DNA from: an uncultured Clostridia bacterium | Lineage (GTDB): Bacteria > Bacillota > Clostridia > Christensenellales > UBA3700 | DNA length: 64,000 bases | Assembly: GCA_947037025.1 (NCBI GenBank) | Contig: CAMQSU010000001.1 | Location: 47,522-111,521, forward strand | Reading direction: 5' to 3' | In this document: positions 42,519 to 53,600 of the stretch, in pieces | How positions within the stretch are numbered: position 1 is the stretch's first letter | How the letters are laid out: each line of letters begins with the position of its first letter | The notes under the pieces: model-generated | Database searches by the model: none | What the model was told of the DNA's origin: nothing | Seen by the model: the letters and a program-made list of their open reading frames with translations, nothing else | Position numbers and translations under genes: made by a program

Positions 42519-44171
42519 ATGACTGATATAGAAATCGCAAGTAGCATAACCATGGAGCACATTAATATCATCGCAAAAAAGTTAAACTTAAATTACGAAG
42601 ATATTGATCCATATGGTCACTACAAAGCAAAAATAAACGTTGCACCAAGTAAGCCAAAAGGCAAGCTTATACTAGTAACGGCTATCAATCCTACATCATT
42701 AGGAGAGGGCAAAACTACAACATCTATCGGGCTTGCGGACGGAATGCAAAGTATAGGCAAAAGCGTATGTCTTGCACTTCGTGAGCCATCACTTGGCCCT
42801 GTCTTTGGAATAAAAGGCGGCGCTACTGGCGGTGGATATGCACAAGTTGTGCCAATGGAGGACATTAATTTGCACTTCACTGGCGATATGCACGCAGTGA
42901 CTTCAGCCAATAATTTAATTTCTGCAATACTTGATAATCACTTGCAGCAAGGCAACGAGCTGAACATAGATGTTAGACAAATTGTATGGAGCAGATGTGT
43001 TGATCTTAATGATAGGGCACTTCGTAACGTTATGGTTGGAATGGGCGGAAGGCTTAACGGTATACCAAGAGAAGACCATTTCAACATAACAGCAGCATCG
43101 GAGATAATGTCAATATTATGTTTGTCTAACGATATAATCGACCTAAAAAGCCGAGTTGCTGAAATAATTCTTGCATATGACATGACTGGAAAGCCTGTTA
43201 AATGTGGCGATTTACATATAGAGGATGCGGTTGCAATATTACTTAAAGATGCAATTAAACCTAACTTAGTGCAGACGCTAGAAGGTGTTCCTGCAATAGT
43301 CCACGGCGGACCATTTGCAAACATTGCACACGGTTGCAATACAGTAATCGCAACAAAACTTGCTATGTCAAGGGCTGATTACACTATTACTGAGGCGGGA
43401 TTTGGTGCTGACCTTGGCGCGGAAAAGTTTATTGATATCAAGTGTAGAGTTTCAGGGATTTCTCCTGATTGTGTTGTACTAGTTGCAACAGTTCGTGCAC
43501 TTAAATATAACGGCGGAGTAAAAGCTGGATTCGATAGCGAGAATATGCAAGCTTTAGAGAGTGGAATTTGCAATTTGTTAGGACATATAGAAATTCTTCA
43601 AAATGTATATAATGCAAATGTTGTTGTAGCAATCAATAAGTTTGAGACGGACAGCAAAAGCGAGATTGAGTTTATATCGAATTCTTGCAAAGGCGTTGGA
43701 AGCAGTGTTGTATTGTGTGATAGCTGGGCAAAAGGTGGCAAAGGTGCTGCTGACCTTGCAAAGCAAGTAGTTATTGTTGCAGATAGCAACAATAAGCAAT
43801 TGAAGTTTGCATATGAAGAGAGCGACAACATCAGGACAAAAATTAAAAAAGTCGCAACTAAAGTATATGGTGCGGATGGTGTAGAATTTTCTAAGCAGGC
43901 ACTCAATGCTCTTGCTAAGATTACAGAGATGGGATATGACAATTACCCGATTTGCATTGCAAAAACACAGTATTCTTTCACAGACGATGCGTCACAGTTA
44001 GGCAGACCAAAAGGATTCACTTTCCACATTCAAGACTTACAAGTCAGGGGTGGAGCAAAGTTTATCGTAGCGGTTGCAGGGCAAATAATGCTAATGCCGG
44101 GACTTGGCAAAAAGCCGAGTGCAATGGGCATGGAAATAGATGCGGATAATAACATCAAAGGATTGTTTTAA
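42519..44171 (+). CDS. fhs: Formate-tetrahydrofolate ligase
   Basis: Makes 10-formyl-THF from formate, THF and ATP, feeding purine and one-carbon metabolism. The 550-aa length is standard. The ATP loop TSLGEGKTTTSIGL (near 58-71) and the motifs EPSLGPVFGIKGGATGGGY and LRALKYNGG-like (VRALKYNGG) are present. Start ATG 42519 is set by AAAAAGGAG; the ATG at 42501 lies before that site. glnS starts 1 nt after the stop. Serine synthesis (serA, serC) and folC in this window belong to the same one-carbon network. Confidence 0.97.
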   Translation: MTDIEIASSITMEHINIIAKKLNLNYEDIDPYGHYKAKINVAPSKPKGKLILVTAINPTSLGEGKTTTSIGLADGMQSIGKSVCLALREPSLGPVFGIKGGATGGGYAQVVPMEDINLHFTGDMHAVTSANNLISAILDNHLQQGNELNIDVRQIVWSRCVDLNDRALRNVMVGMGGRLNGIPREDHFNITAASEIMSILCLSNDIIDLKSRVAEIILAYDMTGKPVKCGDLHIEDAVAILLKDAIKPNLVQTLEGVPAIVHGGPFANIAHGCNTVIATKLAMSRADYTITEAGFGADLGAEKFIDIKCRVSGISPDCVVLVATVRALKYNGGVKAGFDSENMQALESGICNLLGHIEILQNVYNANVVVAINKFETDSKSEIEFISNSCKGVGSSVVLCDSWAKGGKGAADLAKQVVIVADSNNKQLKFAYEESDNIRTKIKKVATKVYGADGVEFSKQALNALAKITEMGYDNYPICIAKTQYSFTDDASQLGRPKGFTFHIQDLQVRGGAKFIVAVAGQIMLMPGLGKKPSAMGMEIDADNNIKGLF

Positions 44172-44172
44172 T

Positions 44173-45804
44173 ATGGAAAAATCAGCTAATTTTATTGAAG
44201 AAATTATAAATAATGACATAGCATCGGGCAAGCATACAGAGATTATCACACGCTTTCCACCAGAGCCGAACGGATATTTACACATAGGCCATGCAAAAAG
44301 CTTGTGTATTAACTTTGGCATGAAGACAAAGTATAACGGCAAATGCAATCTAAGATATGATGACACAAACCCGACTAAGGAAGATGTTGAGTATGTGGAG
44401 AGTATCAAGAAAGACATTGAGTGGTTAGGATTTGAGTGGGATGCGGAGCTTTATGCCTCTGATTATTTTGAGCGGATGTACGAATGCGGAGTTAAGCTTA
44501 TAAATAAAGGCTTAGCGTATGTATGTGACATGAACGGCGAGCAGATTCGAGAGTATCGTGGCACGCTTGTAGCTGGAGGAAAAAATAGTCCATATCGTGA
44601 TAGAACTGTCGCAGAAAATATTGACTTGTTTGCAAAAATGAGAAGTGGCGAGTTTGCTGATGGAAGCAAAGTATTGCGTGCTAAAATTGATATGGCATCA
44701 CCTAATATAAATTTGCGTGACCCTATTTTGTACAGAGTGCTAAGAGATACTCATCACAGGACGGGCGACACATGGTGCATATATCCTATGTATGATTTCG
44801 CACATCCACTAGAAGATGCTTTTGAGGGAATTACTCACAGCATTTGCACTTTAGAGTTTGAAGATCACAGACCGCTCTATGATTGGGTGAAAATCAATTG
44901 CGGCTTTGAGAACGGCCCTCGCCAAATCGAGTTTGCAAGACTTGGAATGAATAGAACAATCATGTCAAAGCGTTATTTAAAGAAGTTAGTTGATGATGGA
45001 ACTGTTAATGGTTGGGCTGACCCTAGAATGCCAACACTTAGCGGAATGAGAGAGCGAGGATATCCTGCGCCTGCAATTCGTGAGTTTTGCGAGAGAGTAG
45101 GAGTTGCTAAAGCTAACAGCGAAGTAGATACTGCTATGCTTGAGTATTGTGTAAGAGAAAACTTGAACCGTAATGCGGATAGAGTAATGGTAGTAAAAGA
45201 CCCTATCAAAATGATAGTTGAGGGAGTTTCTGCGGAAGTATACGATTTAGAGAATAACCCTAATGACGAAGTTAAGTCTTACCACAAGACAAGCTTTTCA
45301 AGTGAGTTGTTTATAGAGCGAGATGACTTTATGGTAACACCTCCACCAAAGTATAAAAGATTAATGGTAGATGGCACTGTCAGACTTCGTGGCGCGTATA
45401 TTGTAGAATATGTAAGGCATGAAGTTGACGAAAATGGCGATGTATCTGTTGTTATTTGCAGAGCAATACCAGATAGCAAAAGTGGCGGCGAGAATGCCGG
45501 CATGAAAGTTAAGGGAGTTATTCACTGGGTAAATGCAAACGATTATTTGCCTTGTGTGCTTAACGAGTTTGATTATTTGCTAAATGATGGTGATGGAGAG
45601 TTTAGTGAAAGATTAAACAAAAATTCGCTTGTTGTATTCGATAAAGCAGTTTGCGAAAAGTCGCTTGAAAAAGCTAGCGCATATGATGCTTTCCAGTTTA
45701 TGAGAATGGGCTATTATAGCGCAGTTAGCGGATATGGAAAAGGCGGAGTATATGAGTTTAATCGCATAGTAACGCTTAAAGATTCTTTTAAAATGAAGAA
45801 GTAA
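44173..45804 (+). CDS. glnS: Glutaminyl-tRNA synthetase
   Basis: Charges tRNA-Gln directly with glutamine. The 543-aa class I enzyme has PPEPNGYLHIGHAKS with the HIGH motif (near 33), the MSKRYLKKLV form of the KMSKS motif (near 264) and the two-lobed C-terminal anticodon-binding region. The HRTGDTWCIYPMYDFAHP motif is diagnostic of GlnRS rather than GluRS. Start ATG 44173 is 1 nt after fhs, with AAAGGA in the fhs end. Many Firmicutes lack GlnRS and use the GatCAB amidation route, so direct charging is worth noting. Its pairing with fhs has no obvious functional logic. Confidence 0.96.
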   Translation: MEKSANFIEEIINNDIASGKHTEIITRFPPEPNGYLHIGHAKSLCINFGMKTKYNGKCNLRYDDTNPTKEDVEYVESIKKDIEWLGFEWDAELYASDYFERMYECGVKLINKGLAYVCDMNGEQIREYRGTLVAGGKNSPYRDRTVAENIDLFAKMRSGEFADGSKVLRAKIDMASPNINLRDPILYRVLRDTHHRTGDTWCIYPMYDFAHPLEDAFEGITHSICTLEFEDHRPLYDWVKINCGFENGPRQIEFARLGMNRTIMSKRYLKKLVDDGTVNGWADPRMPTLSGMRERGYPAPAIREFCERVGVAKANSEVDTAMLEYCVRENLNRNADRVMVVKDPIKMIVEGVSAEVYDLENNPNDEVKSYHKTSFSSELFIERDDFMVTPPPKYKRLMVDGTVRLRGAYIVEYVRHEVDENGDVSVVICRAIPDSKSGGENAGMKVKGVIHWVNANDYLPCVLNEFDYLLNDGDGEFSERLNKNSLVVFDKAVCEKSLEKASAYDAFQFMRMGYYSAVSGYGKGGVYEFNRIVTLKDSFKMKK

Positions 45805-45828
45805 ATTAATAAATTAAAAGCAATAAAT

Positions 45829-45867
45829 AATAACACTCAATGTTAAAATTGGGTGTTATTTTAATTT
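45829..45867 (+). terminator. Terminator after glnS
   Basis: AATAACACTCAA / TTGGGTGTTATT stem followed by TTAATTT. Confidence 0.75.
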
Positions 45868-45994
45868 GTATAACTAAAAAATTCAATAATACAATATGTT
45901 ATAAGTTCATCAAAATTGATCAAACAAGCATCAATTTGCAAAGTACATGCAAAATCACTACAACTAGTTCAAAATTGAGCAATTTGGTCAATAG

Positions 45995-46023
45995 TTGACA
46001 ATAATGCAATCATATGATACAAT
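45995..46023 (+). promoter_or_regulatory. Promoter for the lipoprotein gene at 46122
   Basis: TTGACA (45995-46000), 17-bp spacer, TACAAT (46018-46023). The leader is about 90 nt. Confidence 0.75.
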
Positions 46024-46121
46024 GTATTTATACACGTGCAGGCTTGTGTGATCAACGATCATCAATGCTAAACATCTTAAATGATATGATGTCTAGCACT
46101 ACTGAAAAAGGAGATAAACAT

Positions 46122-47624
46122 ATGAAAAAAAACACAAAAATTGTCGTAGCAATTGCCACTATGGCCGCAATGGCCGCAATGTTAATTGGTTGTAGTGTAC
46201 CTAACGGCTCTGATATATTTAAAAAAGGGGTAGATGTTGCAACTGATAATTTCAGTTTTACAGATACGGGAGTGCAACTTGAAAATATTACTAATGTAGA
46301 ACTATATAAAAATGGAATGTATAGACTTGCAACAAGTGATGGTATGTTTCATTTATATTCGTCAAATAGCAGGAATGCAATTGTTTCGGATGAAAAGATT
46401 ATGTCAGAAAATAGTGAAACATTATTTGCGGTAAGTACTGATATTTCCTCATCTGGATCTAGTAGTGTAGATGTATATGCTGCAAATGGAAAGATTACAT
46501 CAGTGACATATTTGCAATGGATTGCAGTGGTCAATATAAGCGGAAACAAAAATATTATCGGGACCCATTTGATAGTTGTTGACGATTTGGGTAATGCTAG
46601 TCTTTCCGATGCAGTAAGTGGATCAAGTAAGTATGTTGCTAGCAGTGATGATGTTAAATTAGATGATAATCACATATTAACTATAGAAGGTAATCTTTAC
46701 TATGGTGACACTTCGGCTGAGCCAAGTTTCTTAAGAAATGTAAATGATAAAATGATCGAAAAACTTAAATTGCCTGAAAATAATGAAATTAGTATATTTA
46801 CACTATCTAATCATAACAAATTAATACAGGTGTATATCAAAGCAGATAGGTATGGTGACGACTATGATCTAATTGATACGAGTGGATATAAATATAATGT
46901 AATCACATATGTTTATAATATCTTAGATGATAAGTTAAAAGAAATAGATAGTGATTACTTATTTGAAAAAGTAGACAATAGCGTAATTAACGAAGATTAT
47001 AATAAATATTTTATCGCTACAGACATGGTTTTAGGCTATGAAATAATAGATAGAAACAAAGCCGGATTTGGCACAATTATGACAATGGATAGTGACTCTG
47101 GTGCGACGAGTATTGCAATTGAAAGAAATGCAACAAATCTACCTATAAAGGTTTCTAGTGATCACTTTGCAATTGAGCTAAGTAATAATAAAATAGAACT
47201 ATTGAATCTTGATGGTAGTACAGTAAATGTTGTTGATGGGGGCAATATGCGTAGCATAATCCCAAACAAAGGTTATATGGATGGACGCAATTTGTATAAT
47301 TTTGATGGCAGCTTGTTAGAAAGTTTTTACGGGTATTCAAATGTAGAGATAAATCAAAATGGCACTGCGTACATGAACGATGGTATGGAAAAAGTTATGT
47401 GGAATGGTGGTCAATTTATTCAGCTTGAAGGCTATAATGAATTAAATGGATATATTTTCACGACAGAAGTAAATGGCTCTACAACTTATTTTAACTCATA
47501 TGATGGTACTGTAATTGCAACAAGTTCAAGCACTAGTTTTTTAGGACATTCTTATGATGGATCAACAATTATTGTTATTGAAGGTAGTGTTTATTTAGGT
47601 CGAAATGAAACTAAAGTAGCTTAA
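46122..47624 (+). CDS. Lipoprotein of unknown function
   Basis: A 500-aa exported lipoprotein: a signal peptide (KKNTKIVVAIATMAAMAAM) ends in the lipobox LIGC (Cys24). The mature part is beta-rich with recurring short blocks such as LYKNGMYRLATSDGMFHLY, NLYYGDTSAEPS and NKIELLNLDGS, which resemble beta-propeller blades (inference). No catalytic motif was recognised. The start at ATG 46122 follows AAAAAGGAG; an earlier in-frame ATG (46014) overlaps the promoter. It is a single gene with its own promoter and terminator. Confidence 0.75.
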   Translation: MKKNTKIVVAIATMAAMAAMLIGCSVPNGSDIFKKGVDVATDNFSFTDTGVQLENITNVELYKNGMYRLATSDGMFHLYSSNSRNAIVSDEKIMSENSETLFAVSTDISSSGSSSVDVYAANGKITSVTYLQWIAVVNISGNKNIIGTHLIVVDDLGNASLSDAVSGSSKYVASSDDVKLDDNHILTIEGNLYYGDTSAEPSFLRNVNDKMIEKLKLPENNEISIFTLSNHNKLIQVYIKADRYGDDYDLIDTSGYKYNVITYVYNILDDKLKEIDSDYLFEKVDNSVINEDYNKYFIATDMVLGYEIIDRNKAGFGTIMTMDSDSGATSIAIERNATNLPIKVSSDHFAIELSNNKIELLNLDGSTVNVVDGGNMRSIIPNKGYMDGRNLYNFDGSLLESFYGYSNVEINQNGTAYMNDGMEKVMWNGGQFIQLEGYNELNGYIFTTEVNGSTTYFNSYDGTVIATSSSTSFLGHSYDGSTIIVIEGSVYLGRNETKVA

Positions 47625-47669
47625 AAATAAAGATAAATAGATAAGAAAAAAACAAAAATGCACGAAGAA

Positions 47670-47706
47670 AATGCACCTCATAATATTTTATGGGGTGCAT
47701 TTTATT
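47670..47706 (+). terminator. Terminator after the lipoprotein gene
   Basis: AATGCACCTCATAA / TTATGGGGTGCATT stem, then TTATT. On the minus strand it lies beyond the end of serA. Confidence 0.85.
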
Positions 47707-47844
47707 ATGCAAAAAATGTATTTTTTTAATATCAGATATGATGGTAGTTTTACGCAAATAAATCGATTATTTTATCTTTAATATTTTTCATGTTTTTAGC
47801 GCAAAAAAAGATAAACTTTTCATCCGATAATGTGAATAAAAATA

Positions 47845-48990
47845 TTAAATAATTCTTGTTTTAATTACATTTTGCAAGCTGTTCACTTTATCAAAAATAT
47901 CGCCAGTAATTGTCTTTACATCTGCCATTATATAGCAAACTTCTCCACGATTAGCTGATGAAATATTTACTAGGTTATCACCTAGTATTTGAGTAAGATC
48001 TGCAAATAATCCATCGTTGTTTTTGTATAGTACAGTAATACGTGGATGCTCTGTTTTTTTCACGATTAATTTAGGGCAGTTTACACTGTTTACAATGCTA
48101 CCATTCTCAAGGAATCTCTTTAGCTGCTTTGCTGCCATTATAGCGCAATTATCTTCAGCTTCTGGAGTTGATGCACCTAAGTGAGGGATAGTGATTATAT
48201 TAGTTTTGTTTAGCAGATCACCGCTAGGGAAATCAGTAATGTATTTAGCAACTCTGCCACTATCGCAAGCTGTAATAATATCTTCATTATTAACAAGCTC
48301 ACCACGTGCACAGTTGATTATTCTAACATTTTCAGGCATGATTTTGATGCTTTCGCTATTAATCATCTCTCTTGTGCTATTTGTTAGCGGTACGTGTAAA
48401 GTGATAAAATTAGATTTTTGGAATAGTACATTGATATCATCAGTAACTATAACGCTACTGTCAAGATCGGCTGCCGCTTCTGGGCTTAAAAATGGGTCAT
48501 ATCCGATTACATTCATTCCAAGAGCAATTACTGCACTTGCAACCATTCTACCAATTGCACCTAAGCCAACAATACCTAAAGTTTTGCCTGTAAGCTCTGG
48601 CCCGATAAAGGCTTTTTTGCCCTTTTCTACCTGTGCACTAATATCACTTGCAGGGTCTAGTTTGCTAGTCCATTGATACGCTTCTATAATCTTTCTGTTA
48701 GATATAAGTAGCTCTGTTAATACTAGCTCCTTAACTGCGTTTGCATTTGCACCAGGAGTGTTAAATACTACAACACCACTATCTGTCATTTTATCAAGCG
48801 GAATATTATTTACACCCGCACCACACCTTGCAACGCAAAGCAGGCTAGAGGGTACTTGATACTCGTGCATTTTGTAACTTCTTAGCATTATTCCTTCAGG
48901 GTTTTTGCTATCATCAGTTACGTTATATTCATCAGTTAAAATGCTATTAATTTCGCTGCTTATTTCATTTAGTTTTAATATGTTAAACAT
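47845..48990 (-). CDS. serA: D-3-phosphoglycerate dehydrogenase
   Basis: First step of serine synthesis: oxidises 3-phosphoglycerate to phosphohydroxypyruvate with NAD. The 381-aa protein starts with the catalytic substrate/NAD domains: CVARCGAGVNNI and NTPGANANAV, the NAD loop GIVGLGAIGRMV (near 138), the arginine in INCARGELVN, and the histidine in PHLGAST. A C-terminal ACT domain (about 305-381, ITVLYKNNDGLFADLTQIL) probably senses serine. This is a short type without the intervening domain of long SerA. serC lies 86 bp upstream in the same direction. AGGAG precedes the ATG. Confidence 0.93.
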   Translation of the reverse strand: MFNILKLNEISSEINSILTDEYNVTDDSKNPEGIMLRSYKMHEYQVPSSLLCVARCGAGVNNIPLDKMTDSGVVVFNTPGANANAVKELVLTELLISNRKIIEAYQWTSKLDPASDISAQVEKGKKAFIGPELTGKTLGIVGLGAIGRMVASAVIALGMNVIGYDPFLSPEAAADLDSSVIVTDDINVLFQKSNFITLHVPLTNSTREMINSESIKIMPENVRIINCARGELVNNEDIITACDSGRVAKYITDFPSGDLLNKTNIITIPHLGASTPEAEDNCAIMAAKQLKRFLENGSIVNSVNCPKLIVKKTEHPRITVLYKNNDGLFADLTQILGDNLVNISSANRGEVCYIMADVKTITGDIFDKVNSLQNVIKTRII

Positions 48991-49076
48991 AATAAAATTC
49001 TCCTATAATTGTGTGTATTTTTTTAGCGTGTTACGCTGCAAAAAAACATTCATATGCAAGCAACTTTACTTGCCGC

Positions 49077-50147
49077 TTATAACTTATTATTCTTTTCAAA
49101 TTCCGTCATGAAATTGATTAGTTTAACTACGCCTTCTCTTGGCATTGCATTATAAATTGATGCTCTCATTCCGCCTGCAAGACGATGTCCTTTAAGTGAT
49201 ACAAGACCTGCAGTTGCTGCCTCTGATACAAACTTTTTATCAAGCTCGCCATTAGGGGTTACAAAAGGAACGTTCATCATTGATCTATCTTCTTTAACTA
49301 CTTTGTTTGTGTAGAAAGTAGAGTTATCAATAAATGCATATAAAAGTCCAGCTTTCTCCTCATTGTACACTTGCACAGCTTTTACGCCGCCATTCTTTTT
49401 GATGTGTCTAAGGTTAAGCATCGCCATATAAATTGTAAAAGCAGGGGGAGTGTTGTATAGACTTTCCGCCTCTGACTGAGTTTTCCACTTCATGATTGTT
49501 GGGCATATAGCAAGTCCGTCAGTGATAAGGTCACGCCTAACAATTACTAGTGTCATTCCGGCAGGGGCTAAGTTTTTTTGTGCACCCGCATAAATCACGC
49601 CAAAGTCATTAACGTTTATTTCCTGAGATAAAATGCTGCTAGACATATCACAAACTATAGGCGCACTGCACTTAGGAATCTCCGTGAATCTTGTGCCGAA
49701 AATAGTGTTGTTGTGGCATATATGCAAGTAATCAATATCGCTACGGATATCTAAGTCTTTTGGTATGTATGTGTAGTTTGCATCCTTAGATGATGCTACT
49801 AGCCTTATGTCGCCATACTTGATTGCTGCCGTATATGCTTTGTTTGAAAAGTTGCCAGTTACGATATAATCAGCGCGACCTTTTTTAAGTAGATTAAGTG
49901 GAGTAGCTTCAAATTGAGAAGATGCGCCCCCTTGAAGTAATAGCACGTCGTAATTATCGCCAACATTAAGAAGCTCGCGGATAAGTGATATGCACTCTTT
50001 ATGAATATCGTCATAGTAGCTCGAGCGATGAGACATTTCTGTTACGGACATTCCGCTATTATTGTAGTTAAGAAAATCACGCTGTGCGGATTCTAAAACT
50101 TCTAGTGGTAACATTGATGGGCCTGCTGCAAAATTGTATACTCTCAT
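49077..50147 (-). CDS. serC: Phosphoserine aminotransferase
   Basis: Second step of serine synthesis: transfers an amino group from glutamate to 3-phosphohydroxypyruvate. The 356-aa PLP enzyme begins with the family hallmark NFAAGPSMLPLEVLE and has MSHRSSYYD, LLQGGASSQFEA and the PLP lysine in YAGAQKNLAPAG (near 190). The C-terminal LKGHRLAGGMRASIYNAMP is intact. It is first in the serC-serA unit and has AAAAAGGAG before the ATG. No serB was seen nearby. Confidence 0.97.
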   Translation of the reverse strand: MRVYNFAAGPSMLPLEVLESAQRDFLNYNNSGMSVTEMSHRSSYYDDIHKECISLIRELLNVGDNYDVLLLQGGASSQFEATPLNLLKKGRADYIVTGNFSNKAYTAAIKYGDIRLVASSKDANYTYIPKDLDIRSDIDYLHICHNNTIFGTRFTEIPKCSAPIVCDMSSSILSQEINVNDFGVIYAGAQKNLAPAGMTLVIVRRDLITDGLAICPTIMKWKTQSEAESLYNTPPAFTIYMAMLNLRHIKKNGGVKAVQVYNEEKAGLLYAFIDNSTFYTNKVVKEDRSMMNVPFVTPNGELDKKFVSEAATAGLVSLKGHRLAGGMRASIYNAMPREGVVKLINFMTEFEKNNKL

Positions 50148-50639
50148 ATGCGCTCCTTTTTAGTTGCAAAGATTTATTTTTGTATTATAATCACACTCAA
50201 AACTTTGACTTGTTGCCGTGATTTTGCTTGTGATAATATTGTTTTATAGTTGCTAGTGTATTATTATAATGCGACCTTGCGTTTAGCAGATATTCACATA
50301 TAAGGTAATTGCACTAATATAGTATATGCGTACATATCTAATGTGTACGATTACACAATACTATTTATTAATATAGTGCTAATATTATACACCATTCAGC
50401 CGCGATTATCAAGCATATTTTACTGGATTTGAAAGATTTGCATATATTTTATACTCTATATCGATATAATAATCTCTATTGATATAATAAAATAAGCACA
50501 ACTAAACATGGGGTTTAGCTGTGCTTATATAGTGCCACATATTGTAGCGTTAAATTGTTTTTTATCAGTAGAGCATTATAATGATAAAGACTTTATATAT
50601 TGGCATTTATCAAAATAATTGAATCTATGAGGTAAGCAA
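50148..50639. other. 490-bp intergenic region
   Basis: AT-rich. It contains the serC leader and, at 50486-50527, the terminator of the PFOR gene. Nothing else was recognised. Confidence 0.7.
50486..50527 (-). terminator. Terminator after the PFOR gene
   Basis: 15-bp stem TAAGCACAGCTAAAC / GTTTAGTTGTGCTTA (one G-T pair), followed on the minus strand by TTTTATT. Confidence 0.85.
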
Positions 50640-53600
50640 TTACTCAGTGCCGCCTTCAGGCTTATATTCGCTTAAGCGTTTGTAATTTGCGTATCTATCC
50701 ATAGAGTCTTTTTCGTTTTTGCTATATAGTTTATCCGCCGCATCAGGGGCGATTGCAGTAAGGCTCTTATACCTCATCTCGCTTAGTAGGAACTTTTTGT
50801 ATTCTTCCTGCTTAGGCTCACGGCTATCTAGTATAAATGGATTCTTGCCGCTATCTACAAGCTCTGGATTGTAACGGTATAACTGCCAGTATCCACACTC
50901 AACAGCTTTCTTCATTTCTAGTTGAGTATTGCTCATGTTAATACCATGAGAGATACATGGAGAGTATGCGATTACGATTGATGGACCGTCATATGCTTCA
51001 GCCTCGCTGATTGCTTTAACAGTCTGGTTCATGTTAGCACCCATTGAGATTTGAGCAGTATATACATACCCGTAACTCATTGCCATCATACCTAAATCTT
51101 TCTTTTTAGTAAGCTTTCCGCCTGCTGCAAACTTAGCAATTGCACCAGTTGGTGATGACTTGCTCGCTTGTCCGCCTGTGTTAGAGTAAACCTCTGTATC
51201 AAGTACAAGAATGTTAATATCCTCACCAGATGCGATAACGTGGTCAAGTCCGCCAAAGCCGATATCATATGCCCAGCCATCTCCGCCGATAATCCATATG
51301 CATTTTTTAGATAGGCAGTCTTTATTATCACGAATATCTGTAAGCAGTGCTTTGATTTTGCTGTCTTTTGCCTTTGATACTAAATCATCAATTACCGCAG
51401 AAAGTGCATCACTATCAGCACGGTTAGCAGCCTTGTCAGCGTAGCTAGAAAGCCACTTTTCAAGCTGTTCGTTATGATAACCTAATACTACAAGAGCGAT
51501 TGCATTATCTTTCATTTTAAGGCGTCTTGTCATATACGCAACATTCATCCCGTATCCGTACTCCGCGTTATCCTCAAATAAACTGTTTGCCCAGCTTGGT
51601 CCACGTCCGTCGCTATCCTTGCTATAAGGACAAGTCGGTGCAGAGCCGCCATAGATTGATGAGCAGCCAGTAGCGTTAGATATAATCATATTATCGCCAA
51701 ATAACTGTGTAACTAGCTTAACATAAGGTGTTTCGCCACAACCTGCACAAGCTCCTGAGAACTCGAAGTAAGGTTTCATGAACTGACTACCCTTAATGCT
51801 GTTTTTATTAAATGTTGCATCAGTCTTGCCAAGTGTTAGAGAGTAATCCCAGTTAGCACCTTGAACATCTTTTTGACTGTCTAGTGTTTTAGCAACTAAA
51901 GCTTTCTTTGGTGCAGGGCATACGTTGATACAACTTCCGCAACCTGTACAATCAAGCGGACTAATCTGCATACGGAATTTATATTCTTTAAATCCAGTTG
52001 CTGGCTTAGTCTCAAAGCTTTTAGGAGCACCAGTAAGTTTATCTTCAGTTTGTAATATTGGTCTGATACAAGCATGAGGACATACTAGTGAGCATTGTGT
52101 ACACTGAATACAGTTATCCACTTGCCACTCTGGTATAGTGATTGCAATGCCGCGTTTTTCAAACTTAGTAGTGTCTGTAGGGACAGAACCATCTGCAGTA
52201 AATGCACTAACTTTTAGAGTATCACCTTGTTGAGCTAGAATTGGTGCGATAACGCTGTTGAAGTATACATCATCAGTAATACTATCGCAAGAAGCGCCAG
52301 AGTTGCACTTAGCCCATGAGCTAGGTATTTCTATTTTATTTAAGCCACTAACAGCAATATCAACTGCTTTACAGTTTTTCTCTACTACTTCAGGACCTTT
52401 TCTACCGAAAGTTTTTTCGATATACTCTTTCATGTATTTAGAAGATTTGTCATAAGGTAGAACGTCACATAGCTTAAAGAAAGCCGATTGCATTACAGTG
52501 TTTATTCTGCCGCCAAGACCGATACTACCAGCAAGTTTAACCGCATCGATAGTGTATAGTTGAATGTTGTGCTTTGCAATGTATCTCTTTATGTCACGAG
52601 TAAGCTCGCGGTCAAGCTGTTTAGCAGTCCAGTTACAGTTAAGTAGGAATGTTCCGCCATCACGAAGTGAAGATATCATATCATACTTAGTGATATAGCT
52701 TGGGTTGTGGCATGCAACAAAGTCAGAAGAGTCAATAAGATATGCTGATCTGATAGGGCTGTCGCCAAATCTTAAGTGAGAGATAGTGATACCACCTGAC
52801 TTTTTGCTATCATATGCAAAATAACCTTGTGCGTATTTATCAGTATAGTTACCAATAATCTTTATGCTGTTTTTGTTAGCGCCAACAGTACCATCAGCAC
52901 CAAGTCCGTAAAACTTGCATCGGATAGACCCAGCAGGAGCAGAATCTATTTTGCCTTTAACTACAAGAGAAGTGTTAGTCACATCATCATCAATACCGAC
53001 AGTGAAGTGATTTTTCTTGCCGCGTGCCATGTTATCATAAACAGCTTTTACCATTGATGGAGTAAATTCTTTAGAACCTAAACCATATCTTCCGCTGTAA
53101 ACATTAATGTTTTTAACTTTGCCCTCAGCAAGTACAGTCACAACATCTTGATATAGTGGATCGCCGACAGCGCCTGACTCTTTAGTACGGTCAAGAACAG
53201 TCAAGTTTTTACAAGTTGCAGGAATGCAGTCGATAAACTCTTTGCTTGGGAACGGACGGTATAGTCTAACTTTAATAACACCGACTTTCTCATCTTTAGC
53301 AAGTAGATAATCAATAGTCTCATGAACAGTTTCCGCACCAGAACACATAATAACGATAACTTTTGTCGCATCTTCTGCGCCATAGTAGTCAGCTAAATGA
53401 TACTGTCTGCCTGTAATACTTGCCACATCATTCATGCACTCTTGCACGATAGCAGGAGTTGCGTCGTAAAACTTGTTGCAAGCCTCACGGTTCTGGAAAT
53501 ATATATCAGGGTTTTGAGCAGTTCCTTTTTGAATAGGGTGCTCAGGGTTAAGAGCGCGGCTCTTAAAATCACGAATAGCGTCATAATCAACGATTTTTGC

